DNA from: JALORV01 sp963712485
GTDB taxonomy: Bacteria > Pseudomonadota > Gammaproteobacteria > Burkholderiales > Burkholderiaceae_F
Length of the DNA stretch: 64,000 bases
Direction: 5' to 3'
NCBI GenBank assembly: GCA_963712485.1
Contig: CAVQID010000019.1
Location: 124,001-188,000, forward strand
Shown here: positions 46,764-56,300 of the stretch, piece by piece
How positions within the stretch are numbered: the stretch's first letter is position 1
Layout: each line of letters begins with the position of its first letter
Notes under the pieces: model-generated
Database searches by the model: none
What the model saw: the letters and a program-made list of their open reading frames with translations, nothing else
What the model was told of the DNA's origin: nothing
Position numbers and translations under genes: made by a program

Positions 46764-49700
46764 TCGGCTCCGGAAGCGTGCGGTGCGGCTACAGGCGAGG
46801 TCGACTTACGGTGCAGGATGCGCCGGCGGACGAACGAAAGGAAGTCATCTACATAGGTGAACACGACCGGTACCACGAGCAGACTGAGGAAGGTCGAGGT
46901 GATCAGTCCACCGATGACGACGATCGCCATTGGCGCGCGGAAGCTCGGGTCAGTACCCAGGCCGATCGCGATAGGCATCATGCCGGCGCCCATCGCCACC
47001 GTCGTCATCACGATCGGCCGCGCCCGCTTGCGGCAGGCGTCAAGGATCGCCTCCCAGCGCGTGAGGCCGTGGTCGCGGCGCGCGAGGATCACATAGTCAA
47101 TCAGCAGGATCGAGTTCTTCGTCGCGATGCCCATCAGCATGATGAGCCCGATCATCGACGGCATCGACAGCGCCGACTGCGTGACAAACAACGCCAGGAA
47201 CGCCCCCGGTATCGACAGCACCAGTGCGACGAGGATCGTCAGCGGCTGCACGAAGTCCTTGAAAAGCAGCACGAGAACGATGTAGATGCACAGCACTCCC
47301 GTGAGCATCGCGAGACCGAAGCTGGCGAAAAGCTCGTTCATCGCCTCGGCATCGCCTATGGTGGTCTGTATCACGCCGGGCGGCAGGTTCTGCAGGCTCG
47401 TCAGTGCAAGTGCCTGCTTTTCGACTTCGCCGAGCGGCTGGCCGTTGAGTTCGATTTCGAAGTTGATATTGCGCAGCCGGTCATAGCGGTCGATCTCTGC
47501 CGGACCGCCATCGATCGACAGCCGCGCGACGTTGCCCAGCATCACCGGACCGTTCTTTCCAGGGACCGGCAGCCGCTCCAGCAGTTGCAAGTCCTGCCGC
47601 GCGTCCGGCGGCAGCTTCACGACGATCGGAATCTGCCGCTGCGACAGGTTGAGCTTCGCGAGCCCTTGGTCATAATCGCCGGCCGTCGCAATCCGCAGCG
47701 TGTCTGCGATCGCTGCCGACGTGACGCCGAGGTCGGCGGCGCGCGCGAAATCCGGCCGCACGACGAGCTCGGGCCGCACCAGACTGGCGGTGGTGGTTAC
47801 TCCGCCAATGCTGGGGATCGTCCGCAGCTCACGCTCGACCTTGCGCGCGTGGTCGGCGAGCACCGCGCCGTTTTCGCCGGCCAGCACCAGCACGTATTTC
47901 TCCGAGGAGCCGGCGAAGCCGACGGTCACGCGCGCGCCGGGCAGCTGCGTCAGTGCGGCGCGCAGTTCGCCTTCGATCTCCTGCTTGCTGATGCCGCGGC
48001 GGTCGCCGCGAGCGGTCATGTTGATCGTCAGTGTGGCCTTGCGCGCTTCGGCCGCGCCCCGTGGCTCGAACGGGTTCGAGCCTGCCGCGCCGCCGCCGAT
48101 CGCGGTGTAGACCAGTTTCACGTGTGGATTCTTCTCGACGATCGCACGCGCCTGTTCGGCCGCGGCGAACGTCTGCTTGAACGTGCTGCCCGGAGGCAGC
48201 GTGATATAGACCTGTGTCTGCGACAGATCGTCCGGTGGAATGAAGCCGGTGGGCAGCAGCGGCACCAGCGCGAACGAACCGAAGAAGAACACCGCCGCGC
48301 CGAGCACCGTCGCGACGCGGTGCTTCAGGCACCACTGTGCCCAGCCGAAGTAGATCTGGAGCCAGCGCGGCTGGCGATGCTCGTCCGCAGGCTTGTGCAG
48401 GATGTAGGCGGCCATCATCGGCGTCAACATCCGCGCGACGACCAGCGAGAAGAGCACCGCGATCGCCGCGGTCCAGCCGAACTGCACAAAGAACTTGCCC
48501 GGTACGCCGCTCATGAACGCCGTCGGCAGAAATACGGCAATCAGCGTGAAGCTCGTCGCGATGACCGCAAGGCCGATCTCGTCGGCCGCCTCCATCGCGG
48601 CCTGGTACGGCGTCTTGCCCATTCTCAGGTGGCGCATGATGTTCTCGATCTCGACGATCGCGTCATCGACGAGGATGCCGACCACCAGCGACAGGCTGAG
48701 CAGCGTGACCACATTCAGTGTGAAGCCGAGGAAGTACATCGCGCCGAAGGTCGGCAATATCGACAGCGGCAATGCCGCCGCCGATACCAGCGTTGCGCGC
48801 CAGTCGCGCAGGAAAAGCCACACCACCAGCACGGCCAGCAGCGCACCCTCAAGCAGCAGCCACATCGAGCCGTCGAAGTTCTCCTGCACCGGGTCGACGA
48901 AGTTGAATGCCTCGGTGATGCGGATATGCGAGTGCTCCGCCTTGAGCTTGTCGAGCTGCGCACGGACTCCGTCGGCGACGTCCACCTCGCCGGCGCCGCG
49001 CGATCGCGTGATCTCGAAGCCAACGACCGGCCTTCCGTTGAGCAGGGCTGCCGAGCGCTGTTCCGCCACGGTGTCGCTGACGGTCGCGACCTGGTCCAGC
49101 CGGATGCGGCGGCCGTCGGAAAGAACGATGTCCATGGCCGCCAGTTCGCCGGCCGACTGCACGGTGCCGATCGTGCGCACCGACTGCTCGACACCGCCGA
49201 TGTCGGCACGGCCACCCGAAGCTTCCTGCTGGATCTGGCGCAGCTGACGCGAAATGTCGGCCGCGCTGGCATTAAGTGCCAGCATGCGCGCCGGGTCGAG
49301 TTCGACGCGGATTTCGCGGTTGACGCCGCCAACGCGCGCCACGGCGCCGACACCGCGCACGGCCAGCATGCTTTTGGTGACCGTGTTGTCGACGAACCAC
49401 GAGAGCGCCTCGTCGTCGAGGCGATCCGAGTCGACCGTGTAAGTCAGGATCGGTGCGCCGGAGAGGTTGACTTTGGAAATCATCGGATCGCGCAGGTCGC
49501 CCGGCAGATCGGAGCGGATGCGCGTCACTGCGTCACGCACGTCATCGACTGCTTCCTGCGTCGGCTTCTCGAGGCGGAACTCGACCGTGATCGTTACGGT
49601 TCCGTCCTGAACCTTGGTGTAGATGTGCTTGATGCCCTGCAACGTGGCGATCGAGTTTTCTATCTTTCGTGCGACCTCGGTTTCCATCTGCGCCGGCGCC

Positions 49701-49867
49701 GCGCCGGGCAGCGAGGCGACCACGGTCACCGTGGGCAGGTCGATATCCGGGAACTGCTGGATCTTCATCGCCATGAATCCGACGATGCCGATCAGCGTCA
49801 GCATCACGAACAGCAGGACCGACGGGATCGGATTACGGATCGACCACGACGAAACGTTGATCGCCAT
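46760..49867 (-). CDS. RND multidrug efflux permease (HAE1 type)
   Basis: 1035 residues, no indel over 3.1 kb. It begins MAINVSSWSIRNPIPSVLLF and has 12 membrane helices in two halves. FPDIDLPTVTVVASLPGAAPAQMETEV, the fourth-helix proton-relay block GILVDDAIVEIENIMRHL and the repeated GIATKNSILLIDYVILAR are present. The length fits hydrophobe/amphiphile exporters (AcrB family). It lies between its adaptor gene (upstream, 8-base gap) and the exported hydrolase. No outer-membrane channel gene is adjacent, so a shared TolC-like protein is probably used. Confidence 0.95.
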   Translation of the reverse strand: MAINVSSWSIRNPIPSVLLFVMLTLIGIVGFMAMKIQQFPDIDLPTVTVVASLPGAAPAQMETEVARKIENSIATLQGIKHIYTKVQDGTVTITVEFRLEKPTQEAVDDVRDAVTRIRSDLPGDLRDPMISKVNLSGAPILTYTVDSDRLDDEALSWFVDNTVTKSMLAVRGVGAVARVGGVNREIRVELDPARMLALNASAADISRQLRQIQQEASGGRADIGGVEQSVRTIGTVQSAGELAAMDIVLSDGRRIRLDQVATVSDTVAEQRSAALLNGRPVVGFEITRSRGAGEVDVADGVRAQLDKLKAEHSHIRITEAFNFVDPVQENFDGSMWLLLEGALLAVLVVWLFLRDWRATLVSAAALPLSILPTFGAMYFLGFTLNVVTLLSLSLVVGILVDDAIVEIENIMRHLRMGKTPYQAAMEAADEIGLAVIATSFTLIAVFLPTAFMSGVPGKFFVQFGWTAAIAVLFSLVVARMLTPMMAAYILHKPADEHRQPRWLQIYFGWAQWCLKHRVATVLGAAVFFFGSFALVPLLPTGFIPPDDLSQTQVYITLPPGSTFKQTFAAAEQARAIVEKNPHVKLVYTAIGGGAAGSNPFEPRGAAEARKATLTINMTARGDRRGISKQEIEGELRAALTQLPGARVTVGFAGSSEKYVLVLAGENGAVLADHARKVERELRTIPSIGGVTTTASLVRPELVVRPDFARAADLGVTSAAIADTLRIATAGDYDQGLAKLNLSQRQIPIVVKLPPDARQDLQLLERLPVPGKNGPVMLGNVARLSIDGGPAEIDRYDRLRNINFEIELNGQPLGEVEKQALALTSLQNLPPGVIQTTIGDAEAMNELFASFGLAMLTGVLCIYIVLVLLFKDFVQPLTILVALVLSIPGAFLALFVTQSALSMPSMIGLIMLMGIATKNSILLIDYVILARRDHGLTRWEAILDACRKRARPIVMTTVAMGAGMMPIAIGLGTDPSFRAPMAIVVIGGLITSTFLSLLVVPVVFTYVDDFLSFVRRRILHRKSTSPVAAPHASGAE

Positions 49868-49875
49868 CGTCTTCC

Positions 49876-51027
49876 CTACTTCTGCGCGGACTTCAGCGGC
49901 GCCGCAGCGGCGTCGACGACGCGCACGGTATCGCCGTCGGCGAGGAATCCGGCGCCGGTTTCGACCACGCGACCCGAGGCCGGGAGCCCGGCGACGATTT
50001 CGATGCGGTCGCCGACGCGGCGGCCGACATCGACCTTGGCCTGGACGACCCTGTTGTCGGGACCGACGAGGAAAACGTAGGAAAAGCCGTCGCGCAGCAC
50101 GACTGCACTCTGCGGCAGGGTCAGCGCGGTACCGCTGCCGAGTTCGAACTCGCCGCGTGCGAAAGTGCCCGCGCGCACTGCGCTTCCGCTCGGCAGGTCG
50201 ACGTAGACGATGCCGTTGCGCGTGAGCGGGTCGACCGCAGGCGCGACCGCGCGCACCGTGCCGTCGATGCGCGCGCCGCTGGCCGTGGTCAGCATCGCGC
50301 GCATGCCGGGAGCGATCTTCTGCAGTTCGGATCCCGTCACTTCGGCGCGCCATTCGAGGCGGCCGCCGCGAATCAGCCGGAACATCTCCTGGTTCGGCGT
50401 CGTCAGCGAACCCACCGTCGCGGTCCGCGCGGAGATCACGCCATCGTCGGGGGCGACGATACGGGCCTGCGCCAGCCGCACTTCCTCGGCCTGCACGCGC
50501 GCGCGCGCCGCGGCCAGCCGCGCGCCGGCAGTCTGCTCGGCGGTCATCACCTGGACCGTCGCCTGCGGACTAATGAAGCCCTGCGACTGCAGCTGCTTCG
50601 AACGCTCGGCGTTCGCCTTCGCTTCGCCTAGCGCGGCCTCGGCCTCGGCGACCGCGGCCTTCGCCTGCGCGAGGTCGGCCAGCACGCTCTCGGCCGCGAT
50701 TCTCGCCAGTGGCTGGCCCCGCTTGACGGCGTCGCCGACGTTGACGAGGACCTCGGTGACGCGCAGTCCCGACAGCTCCGCGCCGATGATCGCTTCCTGC
50801 CATGCCATCACGTTGCCGTTGGCGGCGAGCGTCTGCGGCCAGTGGGCCTCTCGTGGTGAGGTGAGCGCCACGGTGAGCGCCGGCCTGGCGGCGGCCTTCG
50901 CGTCGTTCTTTGCCTGGGCGCTGTCGGCGTCGTTGCCGCAGCCGGCGAGCAGCAGGGCCAGAACGCCGATTGCAGTCGCCGCGAACACGCGTGCACTAGC
51001 CGCTGGGATCAGTGTCGGACATTTCAT
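49876..51027 (-). CDS. RND efflux periplasmic adaptor (membrane fusion protein)
   Basis: 383 residues. A lipoprotein signal with LLLAGC precedes GNDADSAQ. The barrel-sandwich halves are GNVMAWQEAIIGAELSGLRVTEV and RIVAPDDGVISARTATVGSL, with a coiled-coil hairpin between (AVAEAEAALGEAKANAERSK...). Later strands form the beta-barrel (RNGIVYVDLP) and the end is the membrane-proximal domain. It links the inner-membrane pump to an outer-membrane channel. The start overlaps the TetR regulator stop by four bases. Confidence 0.93.
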   Translation of the reverse strand: MKCPTLIPAASARVFAATAIGVLALLLAGCGNDADSAQAKNDAKAAARPALTVALTSPREAHWPQTLAANGNVMAWQEAIIGAELSGLRVTEVLVNVGDAVKRGQPLARIAAESVLADLAQAKAAVAEAEAALGEAKANAERSKQLQSQGFISPQATVQVMTAEQTAGARLAAARARVQAEEVRLAQARIVAPDDGVISARTATVGSLTTPNQEMFRLIRGGRLEWRAEVTGSELQKIAPGMRAMLTTASGARIDGTVRAVAPAVDPLTRNGIVYVDLPSGSAVRAGTFARGEFELGSGTALTLPQSAVVLRDGFSYVFLVGPDNRVVQAKVDVGRRVGDRIEIVAGLPASGRVVETGAGFLADGDTVRVVDAAAAPLKSAQK

Positions 51028-51737
51028 CGGGAGGGTCGCTCCTTGATTGCTTCGGTGCGCCGGCGCCGGATTTCGTAATCGAGCAGCGCGCGGCTGTAGC
51101 CCACGAGACGATCGAGGATCCGCTCCATCGCGCGGGGCCGTTCCAGCACGTCGGGTGCGAGCATCTTCATGAACTCGCGCGACATGCAATAGTCGTGGGC
51201 CATGGCCACCATCGCGAACGCCAGCTGGTGGATGTCAGCGTCGGGCTCGGCCAGCCCGCAGTGGCGCCCGAGGGTGGTGGCGAGCTGGTTGTGTGCGGGC
51301 ACGATCGTCTGTGCGGTGATCTCGCGGAAGACATCCGACGGTTCCATCATCTCGCGCAGGTGGATCCGCATCACGTCGCGGTCCAGGTCGCCGGTCGACG
51401 GCGCAACGAACGGCCCAAGGAACATGCGCATCGCCTGGTCGAACGGCAGCGACGGATCATCGAAGCGGCCGAACGCGGAAGTCATCTCCTTGATCGGTTG
51501 CAGCAACGCCGCGCGATAGAGCCCTTCCTTGTCGCCGAAGTAATAGTGGATCGAGGCGATGTTCACCCCTGCCGCATCACAGATCTCGCGCGTGGTCGCG
51601 GCGACGTAACCCTTCGCCGCGAAGATGCGGGTCGCATGCGCGATCAGCTGTTCGCGCGCCAGCACGCCGCGATCGAGTTGGCGCTCGTGAGGCAGTGCCG
51701 CGATCGGGCTGACCGGGTCATGGGTGATTTCACGCAT
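51024..51737 (-). CDS. TetR-family regulator (CecR-like) of the efflux operon
   Basis: 237 residues. The N-terminal HTH is REQLIAHATRIFAAKGYVAATTREICDAAGVNIASIHYYFGDKEGLYRAAL. The C-terminal domain is long, with HLREMMEPSDVFREI, as in the CecR/YbiH (DUF1956) group. It is the first gene of the operon TetR - adaptor - RND pump - hydrolase, so it very probably represses its own transcript. A perfect palindrome lies 17 bases upstream of its start. Confidence 0.92.
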   Translation of the reverse strand: MREITHDPVSPIAALPHERQLDRGVLAREQLIAHATRIFAAKGYVAATTREICDAAGVNIASIHYYFGDKEGLYRAALLQPIKEMTSAFGRFDDPSLPFDQAMRMFLGPFVAPSTGDLDRDVMRIHLREMMEPSDVFREITAQTIVPAHNQLATTLGRHCGLAEPDADIHQLAFAMVAMAHDYCMSREFMKMLAPDVLERPRAMERILDRLVGYSRALLDYEIRRRRTEAIKERPSR

Positions 51738-51753
51738 CAAGCGACGTTAGCAC

Positions 51754-51771
51754 AAATCAAACGCTTGATTT
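51754..51771 (+). promoter_or_regulatory. Palindromic operator candidate for the TetR-family regulator
   Basis: A perfect inverted repeat AAATCAA-ACGC-TTGATTT, 17 bases upstream of the regulator ATG. Its core TCAAACGCTTGA resembles operators of CecR-type TetR proteins (TCAA...TTGA). Position and symmetry fit autorepression of the efflux operon. The A+T richness of the site stands out from its surroundings. Confidence 0.65.
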
Positions 51772-51930
51772 AAACTTGAACCGATAGGTATCAATTGAGA
51801 CCTACCGGTATTGAACTGGCGGCACTACATCCGGCGCCGCCCGCCGTAGGACGGCCCGCGCGTTGCAGAATGGGCCGCCGGCGCATGGCGCCGGCGACCC
51901 GTTCCCGCGACTTTGACGGATGCAGGCGGC

Positions 51931-53277
51931 CTAGGCGGCTGCAAGCCAGCCCGTGTCCGTTATGCGCGCGGCCAGGCGTGCGCTCCACGCGGTGGGCTTG
52001 TGGACCTGGCGCTCGGCGAGAAGATGGCGCGCTTGCGCGGTGTCCCCGGCCCGAATCGCCGCCTCGAACAGCGTCAGCGTCAACAGGTCGCGCTGGGCAT
52101 GGCTGCCGCCGAACCCGTGGGCGGTGTCCCGCACGGGGTCGATGCATTCGATGGTGCGCTCGGGACGCCCCTGCCCGAAGGCGAACACGCCTTCCGCCAG
52201 CGGCAGGCCGATGTCGCGCGTCATCCCCCGGTTGGCTCCGGCGCCGTTCGCGGCGGTCGCACGCATTTCCGCCAGCAGGCGCTCGCATTCGGCAGTGCGG
52301 CGCGTCGCCACGAAGCTCATCATGGCGTGCAGGTCGTTAAACGCATAGAAGCCGCGTTCCTCGACGGCCTTGCCGGCCCAGCGGTCGGCGATCCGCTCGA
52401 AGCGGTCGCCGACGTTCACGCCCTCGAGTTGCAGCCGCCACAACAATGCGGTGCAGTCGACCAGGACCAGCAGCGTGTCGGCCTGCGGCCCGTCGAGTCG
52501 GCTGTCGTAAAGATCCAGCGCTGCGTCGAACGCGCCTCGGTCCATGTGGAACAACGCCAGATGCCACCAGTTGTGCGGGGCGAACGCATTGTCTTCGGTG
52601 GCCCAATCGGGCGCGCGCGATGTCAGCCAGCCGATGCCCTCGTCGATGCGGCCCTGCATCTCCATCACGTGAGTCACCGCATGCACGGCCCAGCCATCGG
52701 TGGGCGTTATTTCCAGCGCGCGCCGCCCGGTTGCTTCGGCTTCCGGGTATTGGTTGCATTCCTCGAGGCCAAACGCGTGCATGCCGAGCACGTAGGAATA
52801 ACCCGGCAAACTGGCGCTCCACGCGGGCAGCACGCGCGAGACGCGGTTGCGCAGATTGAGCGCGTCGCCGCGGAAGAAGTCCATCAGGTGCGCGGTCTGC
52901 AGCGTCAGGGCATCCCGGGGCCACTCACGCAGCACCCCGTCGAAGCTGCGGCTGGCGGCGTGCCAGTGTCCGTCGACCAGTTGCTGGCCCGCCAGGATCA
53001 GCGCGCGCTCACGCGCGTTGGCACGGTGCCCGAACTCGCTGGCGCGCGCGACCGCCGCGCGTGCAGCCGGCAGGTGACGACCCTCGCCGGTCGTCGCGAG
53101 CAGGAAGGCTTTGAAGAGATGCGCGAGCACGAAGGCCTCGTCGTCCGCGACAGCGGCGTCAAGTGTCGCGATCGGATCACCCCGATAGGCGTGAAACTGT
53201 TCGAGCGCTCGCTCGAAGTGCGCGAGGGCTGTGGCACTGGTGGTTGAAACGCTCAGGCCACGATGGTCTTGAAGCAT
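51931..53277 (-). CDS. Tetratricopeptide-repeat protein, TTC38-like
   Basis: 448 residues made of helical repeats throughout. The block LPGYSYVLGMHAFGLEECNQYPEAEATGRRALEITPTDGWAVHAVTHVMEMQGR is the signature of the TTC38-like family, followed by NAFAPHNWWHLALFHMDRG. No catalytic motif or signal peptide is seen; it is probably a cytoplasmic scaffold of unknown role. It lies back to back with a large STAND-type regulator across 411 bases that also hold a small exported protein. Confidence 0.88.
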   Translation of the reverse strand: MLQDHRGLSVSTTSATALAHFERALEQFHAYRGDPIATLDAAVADDEAFVLAHLFKAFLLATTGEGRHLPAARAAVARASEFGHRANARERALILAGQQLVDGHWHAASRSFDGVLREWPRDALTLQTAHLMDFFRGDALNLRNRVSRVLPAWSASLPGYSYVLGMHAFGLEECNQYPEAEATGRRALEITPTDGWAVHAVTHVMEMQGRIDEGIGWLTSRAPDWATEDNAFAPHNWWHLALFHMDRGAFDAALDLYDSRLDGPQADTLLVLVDCTALLWRLQLEGVNVGDRFERIADRWAGKAVEERGFYAFNDLHAMMSFVATRRTAECERLLAEMRATAANGAGANRGMTRDIGLPLAEGVFAFGQGRPERTIECIDPVRDTAHGFGGSHAQRDLLTLTLFEAAIRAGDTAQARHLLAERQVHKPTAWSARLAARITDTGWLAAA

Positions 53278-53301
53278 TGGAGTCTCCTTGAGTGAGGGTG
53301 G

Positions 53302-53547
53302 TTAGGATGAAGCGCGCGCAACGAATCTCGTTGCGTTCGAGAAGGACGAGGTGCTGTGCGGAGTGCCGCAGCGGAGCGCGTCCGCAGCACCGACAAAGGT
53401 CGAGGCCTGCTGCTGGCGGCTGAAGTAGTGCAGTGCCATCGCATCGATCGACCCCACAGCGGCGAACGATGCGAGCAGGGCAGCCACGGCGCCGACGCTG
53501 CGTGCGAGCGGCGACGGTTGCAGCAGCCTGGGGGTGGGGCGGAACAT
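53302..53547 (-). CDS. Small protein with a signal anchor
   Basis: 81 residues from MFRPTPRLLQPSPLARSVGA. One hydrophobic segment (SVGAVAALLASFAAVGSIDAMAL) is followed by a short Ser/Thr-rich tail. A run of purines upstream (GGAGGCTC) could be its ribosome-binding site. It lies 24 bases before the TPR gene on the same strand and may form an operon with it. No homologue recognised; moderate risk of being spurious. Confidence 0.5.
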   Translation of the reverse strand: MFRPTPRLLQPSPLARSVGAVAALLASFAAVGSIDAMALHYFSRQQQASTFVGAADALRCGTPHSTSSFSNATRFVARASS

Positions 53548-53688
53548 GGTGAGCCTCCGAAAGGATTCGTGTGATGGAGGCGGCATCTTTGCCTGCCTGC
53601 CGCATCAGGTCCTTGGCGCGGTCTGAAACGTTCTGAAACTGCGGCTGCGCATTAAGCTCCGGACGTTTGTCCCCTTGCGTGCGAGCCC

Positions 53689-56238
53689 GTGAGCCCCGCG
53701 AACGCCGAGTTCCGTTTCGGTCGCTTCCACCTCGATCCCGTCCGGCGGCTGCTGCGCGTCGATGGCGCGCCGACCCGGCTGGGTGCGCGCGCCATCGATG
53801 TGTTGCTGGTCCTGGTCCGGCACCGTGACCGGATTGTCAGCAAGGACGAGTTGCTCGATCTCGTATGGCCCGGGCTGGTGGTGGAAGAGAACAATCTTCA
53901 AGTCCAGGTTTCCGCGCTGCGCAAGCTGCTGGGGCCCCAGGCCATTGCGACGATCCCGGGCCGTGGCTACCAGTTCATCGCCGATCTCGATTCGGACGCC
54001 GCGCGCGAGCCCGCGCCGGAGGCCGCAACGGATGCGGCTCCCGCGCAACCATCGCCGCGCAGCGCGCTGCCGGCGCAGCGGCTGCCTCTGCTGGGGCGGG
54101 ATGCCGACCTCGCCGAGGTGCGCAGACTTCTGGTCGCGCATCCGCTGGTCACGCTGACCGGGCCCGGTGGCATCGGCAAGACGCGGCTCGCGCTCGCGGC
54201 TGCCGATGCGGCGCAGTCGGGCTACGTCCACGGCGTGCACTTCGTCGACCTGTCGGCGGTGACCGATCCGGCACGGGTGCCGGCCGCGGTTGCGTCCGTT
54301 CTTGGAATCGACACGGCGACCCGCCAGCCGGCGACAGTGACAATCGCCGGTGCATTGCGTAAGCAGTCGGTGCTGCTGCTGCTCGACAACTGCGAGCATG
54401 TGCTCGTCGACGTCGCCGCGCTGGTCGAGGCGATCCTGCAGCGTGCCCCCGGCGTCCACGTGCTCACCACCTCGCAGGCGCCTCTGCGTGTCGCGGGCGA
54501 ACAGGTGCTGAGACTCGCGCCGCTGGCGCTTCCGCCTGCGGCGGTTGTGCCCGACCTCGATGAGGTCGACGGCTACGGCGCGCTGCAACTTTTCGTTGCG
54601 CGTGCCCGCGCGGTGCAGCGCGGATTCGCGCTGAAGCCGGACACGCTCGGCGTCGCGATCGAGATCTGTCGTCGCCTCGACGGCATCCCGCTCGCGATCG
54701 AATTGGGGGCGGCGCGTTTGCCGCTGCTCGGTCTGACCGGCCTTCGCGACCGGCTGGGCGAGCGACTGCGCGTGCTCACCTCGGGCGCGCGGGATGCACC
54801 GGAGCGCCAGCAGACACTGCGGGCCACGCTCGAGTGGAGCTACTCGCTGCTCGACGCCCGGGAACAGATGCTGTTCCGGCGGCTCGGCGTGTTCGTCGGC
54901 GGTTTCTCGCTCGCGCTGGCGCAGCGCGTGGTGCTCGACGCCGAAGGCGACCCCTGGGCGATGCTCGACGGTCTCGGCTCACTGGTCGACCGATCGCTGG
55001 TCGTCGCCGACGGCGAGGCCACGCCGCGATACCACCTGCTCGAATCGGCGCGCGCCTACGCGCTCGAGCAGCTGGCAGTCGCGGGGGAAACCGATGCCAT
55101 GGAACGTCGGCGCGCGGAGGCGATGCGCGAGCTGGTCGAGACGTTCGACGAAGCGATCGCATTCGCCCCGCGCTTCGACAAGCTGGTGCACGCCTTCGAA
55201 CCGGACCTGGACAACCTGCGCGCGGCGCTGCGCTGGGCGCTGCGAACGCCGGAGGCGCACCACACCGCGCTGGCGCTGCTGGCATCGAGCAATGCGCTGT
55301 GGGTCGAGCTGGACCCGTTCGGCGATGCGATCGAGCACTACCTCACGGCGCGCGCCTGGCTCGACGAGGCGGTGCCTCCTGCGCTGGCCGCGCGATTCCG
55401 ACTGGCGTTCCTGTCGATGGCGCGTACGCGCATGCTGCATCCGCGGGAATGGCGCGACGAGGCCTGGAGCGCGCTCGGCACCTACCGCGCGCTCGGCGAC
55501 CGGATCGGCCTGTACAAGGCGCTGTGCTCGCTTGGCAGCGCGCCGCGCGACGTGATTGACGAGGTGCAGGCCGGCGCGCTGCTCGAGGAAGCCGCGCAGC
55601 TGGAAGATCCCTCCTGGTCACCGCGCCAGCGGTCGCGCCGCCAGCTTTCGCTCGAGTGGTTCCACGACCAGGGCGGGCGTTTCGAGGCCGCGCGCGAGGC
55701 CGGGTTGCAGCACGTGGCGCTGGCGCGCGCGGCGGGCGCGCTCGGCGCGATTCCCGCGCTCAGCAATCTGGCCGACACCGAGTTCGTCCTCGGCAACAGC
55801 GAGGTGGCGATTGCGCTGTGCCGCGAGGCGATCGAACGCGCGGCCGCGATCGGTCGTCCCGCCGCGGCGGTGCACGCCTACGGCAACATGGTGCCGGCAC
55901 TGCTCGAGCGCGGCGAACTCGAGCAGGCAGAGGCGGCGATCCGCGCCGGCCGCGCGCTGCTGGTGCGCGGGCTGGGCACGGCGTTCGTGCTGCTGATGTC
56001 GCTCGCGCTGCTGGCGCAGCGCCGCGACCAGCCCGAACTGGCGGCACGGCTGCTCGGCTGCGCCGAACGCACCTATGCCGATGGGGGCCATCACATGCAT
56101 CCGCCCGAGGTAAGGATTCGTGACCGGGTGCTCGCTGAGTCGCTTGCGCGTCTCGGCGAAGACGCGATCGCTGCGCTGCAGGCCGAAGGCGCACGCTGGA
56201 GCGAGGACGAGGCCTTCGAGCGCGCCGGCATCCGCTGA
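53689..56238 (+). CDS. STAND-type transcriptional regulator: OmpR-like winged helix, NB-ARC-like ATPase, TPR-like C-terminus
   Basis: 849 residues, GTG start, uninterrupted. The DNA-binding domain is at ~5-100 (FRFGRFHLDPVRRLLRVDG...SKDELLDLVWPGLVVEENNLQVQVSALRKLLG...GRGYQF). The ATPase follows from ~135: Walker A TGPGGIGKTRLALAAA, Walker B SVLLLLDNCEHVL, then LTTSQAPL and IPLAIELGAARL. The last ~400 residues are helical repeats that probably sense a ligand. The closest pattern is the family of regulators fused to predicted ATPases, activated by ligand-driven oligomerisation. It probably controls the divergent small protein and TPR genes; inducer unknown. Confidence 0.9.
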   Translation: MSPANAEFRFGRFHLDPVRRLLRVDGAPTRLGARAIDVLLVLVRHRDRIVSKDELLDLVWPGLVVEENNLQVQVSALRKLLGPQAIATIPGRGYQFIADLDSDAAREPAPEAATDAAPAQPSPRSALPAQRLPLLGRDADLAEVRRLLVAHPLVTLTGPGGIGKTRLALAAADAAQSGYVHGVHFVDLSAVTDPARVPAAVASVLGIDTATRQPATVTIAGALRKQSVLLLLDNCEHVLVDVAALVEAILQRAPGVHVLTTSQAPLRVAGEQVLRLAPLALPPAAVVPDLDEVDGYGALQLFVARARAVQRGFALKPDTLGVAIEICRRLDGIPLAIELGAARLPLLGLTGLRDRLGERLRVLTSGARDAPERQQTLRATLEWSYSLLDAREQMLFRRLGVFVGGFSLALAQRVVLDAEGDPWAMLDGLGSLVDRSLVVADGEATPRYHLLESARAYALEQLAVAGETDAMERRRAEAMRELVETFDEAIAFAPRFDKLVHAFEPDLDNLRAALRWALRTPEAHHTALALLASSNALWVELDPFGDAIEHYLTARAWLDEAVPPALAARFRLAFLSMARTRMLHPREWRDEAWSALGTYRALGDRIGLYKALCSLGSAPRDVIDEVQAGALLEEAAQLEDPSWSPRQRSRRQLSLEWFHDQGGRFEAAREAGLQHVALARAAGALGAIPALSNLADTEFVLGNSEVAIALCREAIERAAAIGRPAAAVHAYGNMVPALLERGELEQAEAAIRAGRALLVRGLGTAFVLLMSLALLAQRRDQPELAARLLGCAERTYADGGHHMHPPEVRIRDRVLAESLARLGEDAIAALQAEGARWSEDEAFERAGIR

Positions 56239-56300
56239 CAGCGCGGATCAGCATCCACCACGTCAGGCCGGCCCTGTCGATGCCGGCCGCAGTGCCGCGG

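Noticed and set aside
41815..46856. Long plus-strand frames (636 and 997 codons) opposite glcF, glcE, glcD and the hydrolase
   Set aside because: They mirror well-supported minus-strand genes and their translations are low-complexity and Arg-rich. Neither has a recognisable domain.
46649..50080. A 1143-codon open frame on the plus strand opposite the RND pump
   Set aside because: It is the antisense shadow of a real 1035-residue transporter in high-G+C DNA. Its translation is Arg/His/Gln-rich with no motif or ribosome-binding site, while the minus-strand frame has full family signatures.
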